DNA of 64,000 nucleotides, from assembly GCF_004379255.2 (NCBI RefSeq), contig NC_056040.1:3018257-3082256 (forward strand). Reading direction: 5' to 3'. This document shows, in pieces, positions 36,245 through 46,318 of the stretch. The stretch comes from Salvia splendens (Eukaryota > Streptophyta > Magnoliopsida > Lamiales > Lamiaceae). The first letter of the stretch is position 1. The number at the start of each line of letters is the position of its first letter. Position numbers and translations under genes: made by a program. The notes beneath the pieces were generated by a model. It worked only from the letters and a program-made list of their open reading frames with translations. It did not search any database and had not been told where the DNA came from.

Positions 36245-36279
36245 ATGCAGGCGAGCTCTGCAATATCGCTCTCCCCCAG
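36245..36279 (+). pseudogene. DUF1645 gene, first 12 codons (5' piece, cut by retrotransposon)
   Basis: ATG at 36245 begins MQASSAISLSPS. The piece ends with CCCAG at 36275-36279, the left target-site copy. The frame continues exactly at 43626, after the right CCCAG copy. 35 nt here plus 886 nt after the insertion make 921 nt, 306 codons and a stop, with no frame break. Confidence 0.88.
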
Positions 36280-36915
36280 TGATGGGGTACGAACTAAACA
36301 AGCCCAACAGCAGTGACGGCCCATCAGCCCAAAGCCCAAGGAGGAGTATGAGTTCGGCATTACCAAAGAGTTCGGAGGAGTTCGGCATTACCAAAGAGTT
36401 CGGCCTCAGCCTACAGCTCGGTAAAAGCCAACCAATCAAGCTCTGCTCTCAGGTCGGCATCAAGCTCTACTCTCAGATCGGCAACCAAAGCAGTTCGGTC
36501 TCGGTATTCGACCGAACAAGGAGTTAGTGGACCCATACAGGATGTCCAACACACCCACTACCACGTGATGTCAGTTCAGGCCACGATCGTAGGCCATGAC
36601 CTACGCTTCACCCACGATCTTAGGCCATAACCTACACGACATCCACGACTTAGGGTGGTGATGCAAGCCATGATCTGAGTTCATTATATAAATAGAACTT
36701 AGATCTGATAGAAGAGGTTAGAATCTCTCTAGAGAAATAATCATATAGCAAGTCTGTGTTGTAAGCTGTAATTCGCAGATCAAGCAATACAAACCTGCCC
36801 CCATTTCTCCCCGTGGACGTAGATTTACCTCAGTAAATCGAACCACGTAAAATTCTCTGTGTCGTAATTTATTTTTACGAGCATTCATCATCACCAATAA
36901 TTCGCGGAATCATCA
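36280..36915 (+). repeat. Element A 5' LTR
   Basis: Begins TGATGGGGTACGAAC and ends GGAATCATCA, so the ends carry the short inverted TGATG/CATCA. A TATA box TATATAAATA lies at 36685-36694. It contains an internal short duplication of GAGTTCGGCATTACCAAAGA. The only difference from the 3' LTR that I see is C against T near 36896 (ATCATCACCAAT here, ATCATCATCAAT there). Confidence 0.97.
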
Positions 36916-36916
36916 C

Positions 36917-36934
36917 TGGCGCCGTCTGTGGGAA
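36917..36934 (+). other. Element A primer-binding site
   Basis: TGGCGCCGTCTGTGGGAA begins one base after the 5' LTR, where the tRNA primer anneals. The first bases, TGGCGCCG, are complementary to a tRNA ending CGGCGCCA, as plant tRNA-Asp does. The match beyond that is not clear, so the tRNA is uncertain. Element B has the same sequence at 46244 and 51250. Confidence 0.8.
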
Positions 36935-36991
36935 ACAGAGAACAAAATTTGTGATAAAGCGAATTTTTGATCCATTTTTTCCACCCAAAAA

Positions 36992-38044
36992 ATGCATACC
37001 AGATCGCAGAGTACCCGCATTCCTGCCCGGGAGAACCAGGAGGAAGCCAATCCATCCCATAGGTCTGGAAAACGGCCTAGGGATAAATCTACCACCCGTT
37101 CTCATGGCGGAGGAACAAGCCGCTCCAAAAGCCGTCACACCGAGTCTTCCCAGCAGCCCGATTTGAACGAGGCTGTCAAGCTGTTTTTGGCTGAAAAGCA
37201 GGAGGAATTCTTAACCTTCCTGCAAAAAAGCCAAAAGCAGCCGGAGGCGAAAACGGCGGATTCTCCCTCTCCCTCCATACGAGACAGTCACTACCGCAGT
37301 AGTGTCATGTCTTCCAGGAGAGAGAATCCTCGGTACCGGAATCACAGGAGAACTCCAACTCCTCCATACCGAAGAGATGTCGGGTTCGCCATGTACGGAG
37401 CATTGAGGACTCCGTTCTCGGACGATATTACCCGAACTTCCCTACCACAGAACTACCGAACTCCGTCGATAATCTATGACGGACTCGTGGATCCTCATGA
37501 TTTCTTGGGACGCTATCAATATAACATGGCGAACCAGGGTCTCAACGAGGTCCACATGTGCAAGCTGTTTCCCGAGCTGCTTATCGGGAACGCAAGAAGG
37601 TGGTTCGATAGCCTCCCCCAAGGCAGCATTAGATCCTACCGAGATCTAATGGATGCTTTCCACAGGAGGTTCTTTCAGAAAGCGGAAGCCCGGATCACTT
37701 CGGCTCAGCTGCTTTCTATACGTCAAGGTCGCGACGAAAAGATCAGCGATTTTATGACGAGATTCCACAAGGAATGCCTACAAATAGATAATCTCAATGA
37801 TCTACTTGTCATTTCGGCATTCCAAAATGGAATCCTGCCCGGAGCTCTCTACAGAAAGCTCGTGGAGTGCGGTCCGCAAACAGCTCAAGAGATGTGGGAC
37901 ATTGCGGACAAGTTTTCTCGTGCCGATGAGGCAGACCGTCGAAAACGGTCTTTAGACAGCTTGTCTAGAGAAGACAAAAAGAAGCCCGGTCATAGCGATC
38001 AGAGGCATCCTCGCCGAACACCTTCTCCACTAAAGGAGAGATAG
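36992..38044 (+). CDS. Gag protein of element A
   Basis: 350 aa. A basic, Ser/Arg-rich N-terminus (MHTRSQSTRIPARENQEEA) is followed by a retrotransposon gag (capsid-like) domain at about residues 160-290: DPHDFLGRYQYNMANQG, then LIGNARRWFDSLPQGSI and FHRRFFQKAEARITSAQLL. No CCHC nucleocapsid knuckle follows. The frame stops after PSPLKER, where the pol part has been deleted. The reading frame is intact, so particle protein could still be made and packaged RNA mobilised by a helper. The element B copies have a shorter version. Confidence 0.92.
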   Translation: MHTRSQSTRIPARENQEEANPSHRSGKRPRDKSTTRSHGGGTSRSKSRHTESSQQPDLNEAVKLFLAEKQEEFLTFLQKSQKQPEAKTADSPSPSIRDSHYRSSVMSSRRENPRYRNHRRTPTPPYRRDVGFAMYGALRTPFSDDITRTSLPQNYRTPSIIYDGLVDPHDFLGRYQYNMANQGLNEVHMCKLFPELLIGNARRWFDSLPQGSIRSYRDLMDAFHRRFFQKAEARITSAQLLSIRQGRDEKISDFMTRFHKECLQIDNLNDLLVISAFQNGILPGALYRKLVECGPQTAQEMWDIADKFSRADEADRRKRSLDSLSREDKKKPGHSDQRHPRRTPSPLKER

Positions 38045-38167
38045 CGGTCATCCGAGGTGATCGAAAAAGAGCAAGTGTGTTCGCAGATTGCGCTTAAAAG
38101 TGCCGAGCAATCAGTTCGGCACCATCAAGCATAGCAATCACAGCAGCCGGAATCAGAGGCCGGCGAA

Positions 38168-38575
38168 ATGACCAAAGTCACACCGGAGCCGAACTCGATG
38201 GTGTACGGCACTGAAGCCGTGATTCGGTTGAGATCGGCATATCCAGTCCCCGAACTCAATTTCTCCTCAGAAATGAATGGTGACGGACTGAGAGCCGAAC
38301 TAGATCTTGCCGAAGAAAGAAGAGAATTGGCCTGCCTAAAAGCAGCCAAGTACAAGGAGCAAGTAGCCCGGTATTACAACCAAAGGGTGAAGAAGCTGCA
38401 ATTTCAAGTGGGAGATCTCGTCTTGAGAAACAACGAAGTAAGCCGAGCAGAAAAGCTGGGCGAACTCGAACCCACATAGGAAGGTCCATATCGGGTGTCA
38501 GAAGTCCTCGGCAAAGGGTCTTAAAAATTGACTCACGTGTCAAGAGCACAAGTACCCCGAACATAGTACGTTCCC
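38168..38575 (+). pseudogene. Integrase C-terminal remnant of element A
   Basis: Reads PEPNSMVYGTEAVI and onward to VARYYNQRVKKLQFQVGDLVLR, typical of the C-terminal part of Ty3/gypsy integrase just before pol ends. A stop follows at 38477-38479, and further stops follow in continued homology (EGPYRVSEVLGKGS). Everything upstream in pol (protease, RT, RNase H, integrase core) is gone. This scar shows the element came from a complete gypsy element by internal deletion. Confidence 0.85.
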
Positions 38576-38759
38576 AACCTCAAAAAGTTCCATTTGTAAG
38601 AGACAGTCCGGTCAATGTGCTTTCTTTGGTTTGCTTGGTCTTTGTGTGTTTCTGTGCGTTTTGTCCGTGCGTTGTGTCTGTCTATGTGAGTGTCGTCTCT
38701 TACAAATATAACTGAGGTATCTCGTTCTTCAAAGGCTGATCCCCTTTTTAGAACATATA

Positions 38760-38945
38760 AGCCCACGATTGTGCGTCAAAGCTTCTAAAGAGGATACAAG
38801 ACCACAATTCAGCTTAAACAAGCAGTTCGTCTGAAACGAGCTGCAACAAGCCCACGATTGTGTGTCAAAGCTTCTAAAGAGGATACAAGACCACAATTCT
38901 GCTTAAGAATCAAGCACTTCGTCTGAAACGAACTGCAACAAAAGT
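38760..38945. repeat. Two-copy direct repeat of about 90 bp in element A
   Basis: The block AGCCCACGATTGTG, TCAAAGCTTCTAAAGAGG, ATACAAGACCACAATTC and CGTCTGAAACGA occurs twice in tandem with small differences. It precedes the second repeat family. Confidence 0.8.
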
Positions 38946-39195
38946 CCGATTCTCGCGATAAAACTTGCCTGAATTAGGACAAGGGAAAGTCCAATCCACG
39001 CGATAAAACTCGCCGAATTAGGACGACCAAGTTCGGTCAAAGCAGTTTACCTCATAAGACCGAGGACGACCATGTCTAGTCAAAGAGGTTTACTGCATAA
39101 GACCACTTCGGTTAACTGGGAAAGTCCGATCCACGCGATAAAACTCGCCGAATTAGGACAAGGGAAAGTTCGATCCCGGCGACGAAAATCGCCAA
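38945..39195. repeat. Degenerate repeats around GTCCGATCCACGCGATAAAA in element A
   Basis: About four diverged copies of AGTCCGATCCACGCGATAAA followed by CTCGCCGAATTAGGAC are interspersed with single units related to the 39-bp minisatellite (GTTCGGTCAAAG, TTTACTTCATAAGACCG). Confidence 0.75.
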
Positions 39196-39204
39196 ATTAG
39201 AACA

Positions 39205-39690
39205 CAAAGACGAGTCCGGTCAAAGATGTTTATTTCATCAGACCAAAGACGAGTCCGGTCAAAGATGTTTATTTCATCAGACCAAAGACGAGTCCGGTCA
39301 AAGATGTTTATTTCATCAGACCAAAGACAAGTCCGGTCAAATATGTTTATTTCATCAGACCATAGACGAGTCCGGTCAAAGATGTTTATTTCATCAGACC
39401 AAAGACGAGTCCGGTCAAAGATGTTTATTTCATCAGACCATAGACGAGTCCGGTCAAAGATGTTTATTTCATCAGACCAAAGACAAGTCCGGTCAAAGAT
39501 GTTTATTTCATCAGACCAAAGACGAGTCCGGTCAAAGATGTTTATTTCATCAGACCAAAGACGAGTCCGGTCAAAGATGTTTATTTCATCAGACCAAAGA
39601 CGAGTCCGGTCAAAGATGTTTATTTCATCAGACCAAGGACCAAGTCCGGTCAAAGAAGTTTACTTCATAAGACCGAGGACAAGTACGATG
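39205..39690. repeat. 39-bp minisatellite, 12 copies, in element A
   Basis: The unit CGAGTCCGGTCAAAGATG followed by TTTATTTCATCAGACCAAAGA repeats at exactly 39-bp steps from 39211 (39211, 39250, 39289 and so on to 39601), with a final diverged unit near 39641. Sequence differences are limited to a few positions (CGAG/CAAG, CAAAG/CATAG, AAAGATG/AAATATG). Because 39 is divisible by three and no unit contains a stop in some frames, both strands show a spurious frame made of 13-residue repeats. Tandem arrays near the 3' side are a known trait of Tat-lineage elements. Confidence 0.96.
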
Positions 39691-39815
39691 AAATTTTTTC
39701 GCTAAGCTGTAAATACAGTGTTAGAAGCGAAAACAAAATTTCATTTATCAAATCTTGTTCGGCATACAACTCCGCTACCCTACAAAATGGCGTTACGCTA
39801 TTACAAAGGACTATT

Positions 39816-42651
39816 CTACTGTCCAGGGTTGCTGAAGTTAAGCCACCTATCTGCAAAATCCTCTGGAAGCCGAGTTCGGTTGTTCCGAGCAGATGAAGAA
39901 TAAGCAGGTCGACGAGATGCTATCCTCGACCCAACGCCTCTTCCCCGAGCCTGAGAAGTCCTAACACCTCGGCGATGAAGAGTCTCTGCAATAAGCATCT
40001 GCTGATCTTGCTCGCTCATAGTCACAACTCCTCGGCGAATTTCAGTCCGTCCCCGTCTTGACGATTCCGGTTGCTCCTGAGCCCGTTCTCGTCTTGACGT
40101 TTCCGGCTGTTCCGGAGTTCGTTGTTGGCTGGGAGTAGGATTTTGAACAAGGGAACCAGAGGTTTGATCTGGAGTGCGAGCATCTGTTGGCGCGATATGC
40201 CGGAGGAATCTCTCAATTGAGGGACGCCGGGCAAGAACAATGTCATACCGAGAAGCCCAGCGCCGCAATGATTTCACGACTTGTTGGCAAGCCGAGCTCT
40301 CCAGCGCATTGTTCCTCCGGAGTACATTATACTCCTCCCACAGTTCGTCAACTCGTTCCTGAACCTCTGATATGGTCATTCCCCCGCGCACACGGATGTA
40401 ATCCTCATACGCAGTCCTCTCAGCAATGGCCGTATTCAGCTCGGCCTCCAGATCTTTCTTATCGGACTCTAAGTCCTTGATATCGGCCTCCAGCTTCACT
40501 AAACGAGCCAGAAGCTCGTCATTCTTCGTCTGATCGGCTATAGCTCTTCTCTCAGCTTCGTCCAAAGCCGAAGAGTACAGCCGTTTCCAGTGAAGTATCT
40601 CCATCTCCTTGGGTACAAAGCAGCTATATCAGTTCGGCAGCTATACCGAGCAGATAGTAAAATACAACAGGAATAAAGGCGAGTACGAAAAGCTATACGA
40701 AGACAAATGTAGAGAATTTTTCATTCACAAGGAAAATTTTTTACACTAGGGCTTCAAGGCCATTTTACAAGGAAGAAACTAGACTAAGAGAAGGGAGACG
40801 AAATCATACTCCGCCTGCTTCGTCTCCGGCTCCTCGGTCTGGTACAGCTTCCTTCTCCTGGGCTACCTCAGCCTCGGCCTCGCCTCCTGCCGGCCTCGCC
40901 TCCGCCTCCTGATCGGCCTCCTTCTCCGGATGCCCGGCCTGATCGACTTCGGCCTCCCGCTCCAGCGGCTCGGCCTCACCCTCTCCGTTGTAAGTCGAAG
41001 CGGGTGAAACGGGTCCCACGGAGGCAAAGATAGCCTCCAGGTTCTCGTCCCGATCAGCTCGACAACTCCGGACTCGGTCTGCAGAAAGCAGGACCGAAGA
41101 TGAAGCGAGCTCCTCAAGGAGCGGCAGATTCTGAAGCCGAGCTGCTATCTCTCGGCTGTACAGAGGCAGCACGACGTCGGCCCCCTGCTCGCCCTTATCG
41201 GCAATTAGCCTTACCAGACTACCGACAAAGGCCGAGAACTGGCTGCTCAAAAAGAGTTTCTCCGTGTAAACACGGAGACCCTCTCCTTGGGCAACCACGG
41301 CGGCAGCATCACTCCGTTTCGTCTGCTCTCGCTGGATGACGAGCTGGTTTTTGGCAAACTGAGCTTCATCCTGGGCCGAAATCCTAGCAGCTCTGGCTTT
41401 CTCAAAGTTTGCCTCAGCCTGCTCGGCCCGGTGACAAGCAGCCGCCAACTTCCTCTGCATCTCAGCATAGTCGTTGGACGCTTTGGAGAGCTCGACGGCG
41501 ACGAGCTTGGAGAGCATATCGTTCCTCTGAAAATGGATAAGGAAAAAAGTCAACAGAGGGCACCAAAAATACAGGACAGAAGCCAAGCCAAAGAATCAAG
41601 AAGACAATTCACCTCGGCGAAGTCCGTGGGCCATAAAAATGGCTCACAGATATGCTCCGAAGGAGGCGCCAAGACCACGTCTTTCTCTGGCGCTCTCGGG
41701 GGCTTCTGGGTATTCCCCTTCCTACTTGCCGAAGTCGACTCCGGCTTCTTTGGACCCGAAGAGGTCTTTTGCCTCTTCGGATTCTTCTCGGCATCAGGCG
41801 CCGAGCTGGTAGCCTTCTCTTTCTCCGGCTCCTCAAGCTCGGAGGACTTTCGGATAGCCTTATTCAGCATGAACACTGCCAAAAAGCAAGAAAACAAGGT
41901 TAGTTTTCTTCGTTAAAGCAGTAGAGCATAAAGATAAAGAGAAATCCTCACCCTCGGCCTCTTCGTCCGAAGACGAGATATTGAACACGAGGTCGCCCTT
42001 GACGAGCTCAGTTTCCGAATACTGTTTCCTAATCATAGGAATCTTATTGAGCTCGCCCTCGAGCTCGGCCAACGGTTCTAACCGAGGATGGGGAATCACG
42101 GACTTCGGCCTTCTCCAAGGAAAGCCCGGAGCCGAAGTCCTATTATAAAAAAAGAAACGGTTTTGCCATTTCGGCCACTTGGTTTTGCAGAAGGCCCTAA
42201 AAGGCTGTAAGGGGATCAAGTAAAACCAAGATCCCTTCCTTTTAAACTGGAAAAAATTAAGGATTGCCCTCAGAGACAGATCCTTATCTAGCCTACGCAG
42301 TTCGGCAGCAAAAGCCGATAAGTGCCTCCAAGAGTTCGGAGTCACCTGACCTAAAGGGAGTTGAAAAAAATCAAGAAGCTCTACAAAAGGTGGGGGAAGA
42401 GGAAAACGAAGCCCGCATTCTAAGCAGGCTTCGTAAACGGTGGCATAACCCTCCGGCGGGTCGTTAGCCCTATGATCATCGTCGGGAACCACCGCCTTCC
42501 CCCCAGGTAAAAAATATTTCTCGTGAAGGGATATCACAGTATCCTTACTCAAGATACTGTGAAAATACTCTACGGTCTTCTCCCCGGATTCTTTCCGGCT
42601 AGAAGACCCCTTCCTACCGCTACCCGACACCGAAGAAGAAGAAGAAGACAT
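39816..42651 (-). CDS. Four-exon antisense gene of element A, Transposase_28-like domain plus coiled coils
   Basis: Transcribed against the LTR direction. Exons 42651-41952 (700 nt), 41875-41613 (263), 41526-40810 (717) and 40607-39816 (792) all have GT/AG borders and sum to 2472 nt, giving 823 aa without a stop. Exon 1 has a Ser-rich start (MSSSSSSVSGSGRK) then a domain with YATVYEACLECGLRFPLPP, FVELLDFFQLPLGQVTPNSW and KRKGSWFYLIPLQP. This resembles the Pfam family 'putative gypsy type transposon' (Transposase_28). Exon 2 is Lys/Glu/Pro-rich. Exons 3 and 4 are predicted coiled coil (SNDYAEMQRKLAAACHRAEQ; LEADIKDLESDKKDLEAEL). The C-terminus is basic (RRGVRTSQARGRG). Function unknown. The exon 4 boundary is supported by element B, which has CTG where A has the ATG at exon 4's second codon yet stays open. 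Confidence 0.8.
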
Positions 42652-42971
42652 TTTTCTTACTTTTTGAAAGTGAAGAAAGTCTGAAGAAGCTCTTGAAAGC
42701 GGAAGAAAATTTCTCGAGAAAGAGAGAGTATAGAAGACGCAACAGCAAAGGTGTTCAAATGAGGAAGAAAGGGCATATTTATCAGATTCGGCGAAGATTT
42801 CAAAATCGTCGCACCGTTTCGAATCCCACCTTTTCAGGATTCAACGGCCGGATTTTACTGTCGCATTTAATGCAGTCACATGCAAGGCACGTCCCCTGAC
42901 GTCAGCCTCCCCCGTACCTTTATCCAGAATGCCGAAGTGACTCGCTTCGCCGAAGTGATTCACTTCGTCTT

Positions 42972-42984
42972 TCGGGGGGGGTAG
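42972..42984 (+). other. Element A polypurine tract
   Basis: The G-run CGGGGGGGGTAG lies immediately upstream of the 3' LTR at 42985. Plus-strand DNA synthesis starts at such tracts. Element B has the matching CGGGGGGGGTGG. Confidence 0.85.
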
Positions 42985-43620
42985 TGATGGGGTACGAACT
43001 AAACAAGCCCAACAGCAGTGACGGCCCATCAGCCCAAAGCCCAAGGAGGAGTATGAGTTCGGCATTACCAAAGAGTTCGGAGGAGTTCGGCATTACCAAA
43101 GAGTTCGGCCTCAGCCTACAGCTCGGTAAAAGCCAACCAATCAAGCTCTGCTCTCAGGTCGGCATCAAGCTCTACTCTCAGATCGGCAACCAAAGCAGTT
43201 CGGTCTCGGTATTCGACCGAACAAGGAGTTAGTGGACCCATACAGGATGTCCAACACACCCACTACCACGTGATGTCAGTTCAGGCCACGATCGTAGGCC
43301 ATGACCTACGCTTCACCCACGATCTTAGGCCATAACCTACACGACATCCACGACTTAGGGTGGTGATGCAAGCCATGATCTGAGTTCATTATATAAATAG
43401 AACTTAGATCTGATAGAAGAGGTTAGAATCTCTCTAGAGAAATAATCATATAGCAAGTCTGTGTTGTAAGCTGTAATTCGCAGATCAAGCAATACAAACC
43501 TGCCCCCATTTCTCCCCGTGGACGTAGATTTACCTCAGTAAATCGAACCACGTAAAATTCTCTGTGTCGTAATTTATTTTTACGAGCATTCATCATCATC
43601 AATAATTCGCGGAATCATCA
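42985..43620 (+). repeat. Element A 3' LTR
   Basis: 636 bp, TGATG...CATCA, identical to the 5' LTR except for one base by my reading. It is followed directly by the CCCAG target-site copy at 43621-43625. Confidence 0.97.
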
Positions 43621-44511
43621 CCCAGCTTCAACAGCTATTCCAACACTAAACTCGCCGAAATCGCCGCGCGCGTCGTCGACGAGCTCGCCTCTCAGGAAAT
43701 CTACGACGACGAGTTTTACTTCGAGGATATCTCGGCAAATCGACGATCTGAGGAGTTTGCAAATTCCGATTTCGTGAAGAATAGCGTTGAGGAAGGAGAT
43801 TCTGATTATGTAGAAACCGAAGGAGAAAATCAAAATCGCGTCGACGACGACGAATTCGAGTTCGCTTTCGTGACGACGAGAGATTCCGATCCGCCTTCTC
43901 CGATCTCCGCCGACGAGATCTTCCACAACGGCCAGATTCGACCGGTCTACCCTGTTTTCAACAGAGATTTGTTCCGTATCGAATTTCCGCGGGAAAATCG
44001 GAAGGAATTAGGCGAGAATGTTCCGACGATTCGGCTGCCGCTGCGGAAACTGTTTAACGAGGAGAGAGAAACGCCGATGACGATGACGACGACGTCGTCG
44101 TGCTCGTCGTCGGACGCGGACGAGCTGGACGGAGTTCCGGCGGACTCGTACTGCGTGTGGCGGCCGCCGAATAAGGCGGAGGCGGAGGCGCAGTGCAAAA
44201 AGAGCAGCTCCACGGGATCGAATTCGAAGAGATGGAAATTTAAGGTGAAGGATTTGCTGAATCGGAGCCGGAGCGAGGGGAGTAAGGATGATTTCAGTGT
44301 ATTGAATTCGAGTAAGAAACAGAGTGAAGACAGAGGCAAAGTGGCGCCGGTGAGCGGCGGTGGAAAGGTTAAGTCCGCGGCGGCGCCACCGCTTCCGCCG
44401 CTGCCGGTGCACGGCGGCGAGAAGCGGCGCTCGTACTTGCCGTACAAACAGGATTTAGTAGGACTTTTCGCCAATGTAAATGGATTCAGTAAGAATTTGC
44501 AGCCGTTTTGA
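43621..44511 (+). pseudogene. DUF1645 family protein gene, main body (disrupted by element A)
   Basis: Joined to 36245-36279 (minus one CCCAG copy) it encodes 306 aa. Typical DUF1645 landmarks in order: NTKLAEIAARVVDELASQE, an acidic stretch, DDDEFEFAFVTTRDSD, PISADEIFHNGQIRPVYPVF, IRLPLRKLFNEERE, GVPADSYCVWRPP, CKKSSSTGSNSKRWKFKVKD and the C-terminal RRSYLPYKQDLVGLFANVNG. DUF1645 proteins are small plant nuclear or cytosolic proteins of unclear biochemistry; a rice member affects stress tolerance and grain traits. Nothing in the coding sequence is broken apart from the insertion. The 7.3-kb insert contains many stops, so the full protein cannot be made from this allele. Initiation at an internal ATG (43774) from LTR-driven transcripts is conceivable. 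Confidence 0.92.
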
Positions 44512-45629
44512 TTGCTTTTTAAAAAAAATAATTTTATACAGAGTATTTATTTGTTAATCAATGGGGATTTTCTTTTTCTTTTTCTTTTTTTGATGTGAAT
44601 TGCTAATATCATCTTTCCTTTTCATAATAATGTAATGCGAAAACGACTCCATTTTTATTTTACTTTTATTTGTACGTATTTTGGTTAATTCCATTGTTAT
44701 CTTTTCTAACATCATTTCTCATAAATAGGGTAAATGCGAATTTTGTGATACGAAAAATTCATTTAATTCTTTCACAAGTTTGGCCACCAAAGTTTTGAAA
44801 TGGTCAGTGTTCATTTGATAATAGGCAACTTTAACTTTCATCTCGGCAAGGAAGTATAAATTTCTGGGGTTCTAACCCCATGTGAATATGAATTCTTCGT
44901 TTGGAATGTTCTAACTTGTAAGAAATTGTCCTACTGTTTTATTATTAATTAATATGAAAAGTTCTCATTTTGCTGTTCACATTATAGTTCTATGACATTT
45001 CAGCACTAACATTTAAAGATAAATTTAGACTAAAGTCTCAAAATGGTTCTTAACATATTGTGTTTTTTTTATTTTGGTCCAAAACATTATCTTTTGAATT
45101 ATTCGGTCCCTCACATTTGAAATCGGATCACATTTGGTCCATTTTGGACGGTTCCGTCAAATATTTGACGGTTTTAATTACCGGGTTACAAATCCGTCAC
45201 TAATCCGTCACTGAGAGAAAAGATTCCTTCCCTTATGGATTAGAAGCTAGTGTCCTAGATTTCCACTCTTAGTATACCTCACCGGCAGAAGATTTGAGTG
45301 TTGTTAGAGACTGGATTGGCGATAAAGAATATGTTCATGTTCTCTTTTTATTTCTTTGATATTATCTTCTCATTAATGTCCTTGATCTTTCGAAATATAC
45401 TTATTATATTGTCTTTCTTTTGCTTGTTGAGTCATCGTTGTTTAGGATTTGTTTTTGTTTGAATTTGAGGACTTTATTTTTAGTAAAAATTCAAATTTCA
45501 CATTACTCTGTGAATAGCAAAATGTGGCATTCACACATTTTGTAGCATTCGACATAATATTCAAACTGGAAAATAATATGCACCGCTAGTAGAAATAAAA
45601 AAATATTTAGTGTTATTGGGATTGCATAA
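44512..45629. other. 3' flank of the DUF1645 gene and intergenic DNA
   Basis: It begins with the probable 3' UTR. Around 45045-45215 the sequence reads like a TE-derived piece (TTTTGGTCC, TTTGGTCCATTTTGGACGG, CCGTCACTAATCCGTCACT), with no borders that I can fix. No gene is supported. Confidence 0.55.
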
Positions 45630-46242
45630 TGATGGGATACGAACTAAACAACTAAACAATAATTGCGAGCCCAATAGCAGTGACGGCCCATCAGCCCAAA
45701 ACCCAAGAAAGAGTATCAGTTCGGCACAACCAAAGAGTTCGGTCACAGCCTATAGCTCGGTAGTATCAGTTCGGCACAACCAAAGAGTTCGGTCACAGCC
45801 TATAGCTCGGTAAAAGCCGACCAATCGAGCTCAACTCTCAGATCGGCAAAAGCTGATCGGCAAAGTTCAGCAGTTCGGTCTCAGTATTCGACCGAACAAG
45901 GAGATAGTGGACCCATGCAGGATCTCCACGACCTCCATTACACCCACGATCTATTTAGTGGTATTAAGCAGTTATCAACCCCACTACCAGGGCTGCAAAC
46001 CACGATCTTAGTTCGAATGTATAAATAGAACTTAGATCAGATAGACAGGGTTAAGCTCTCTAGATCCTGAATCTTATAGCAAATCATTATTGTAATCTGT
46101 AAGCGAGACCAAGCAATACAAATTTGCCCTCTCTTCTTCCCGTGGACGTAGATTTACCTCAGTAAATCGAACCACGTAATTTTCCGTGTTGTGATCGTTT
46201 ATTACTTGCATTTATTCCCATCAAAAATTCGCCACATCATCA
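45630..46242 (+). repeat. Element B LTR 1
   Basis: 613 bp, TGATGGGATACGAAC to CGCCACATCATCA. It contains a 50-bp internal tandem duplication (AGTATCAGTTCGGCACAACC to TATAGCTCGGT, at 45714 and 45764). TATA-like ATGTATAAATAG at about 46018. CATAA precedes it. Confidence 0.96.
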
Positions 46243-46318
46243 CTGGCGCCGTCTGTGGGAAACGACAGAAAACCAAAACTGTGATAAAAGCGAGTTTTTG
46301 ACCCTCTTCCACCAAAAA

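Larger units (their letters stand above)
36280..43620 (+). mobile_element. Young non-autonomous Ty3/gypsy element A (Tat-like) inserted in the DUF1645 exon
   Basis: 7341 bp with two 636-bp LTRs (36280-36915 and 42985-43620) that differ at one base I can find, flanked by a perfect CCCAG duplication. The order is LTR, primer-binding site, gag, a scrap of integrase, tandem repeats, an antisense multi-exon gene, a polypurine tract and LTR. Protease, reverse transcriptase and RNase H are absent, so it needs enzymes from another element. A gag-bearing element with tandem repeats and an extra antisense gene with a Transposase_28-like domain near the 3' LTR fits the Tat lineage of plant Ty3/gypsy. 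The lineage call is inference because RT is missing. Confidence 0.95.

Noticed and set aside
39205..39690. CRISPR-like regular array
   Set aside because: Repeats are directly adjacent with no unique spacers, inside a plant retrotransposon. It is a minisatellite.
39153..39705. Open frames on both strands made of 13-residue repeats
   Set aside because: They exist only because the 39-bp minisatellite is a multiple of three without stops. No start context, domain or non-repeat coding sequence supports a protein.
40607..40806. Separate gene starting at the ATG near 40604 in element A
   Set aside because: Element B lacks this ATG but keeps the frame open, and splice phases fit an internal exon of the larger antisense gene.
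42693..42899. Small plus-strand frame before the element A 3' LTR
   Set aside because: Untranslated leader of the antisense gene and 3' end of the element. No similarity to known proteins recognised.
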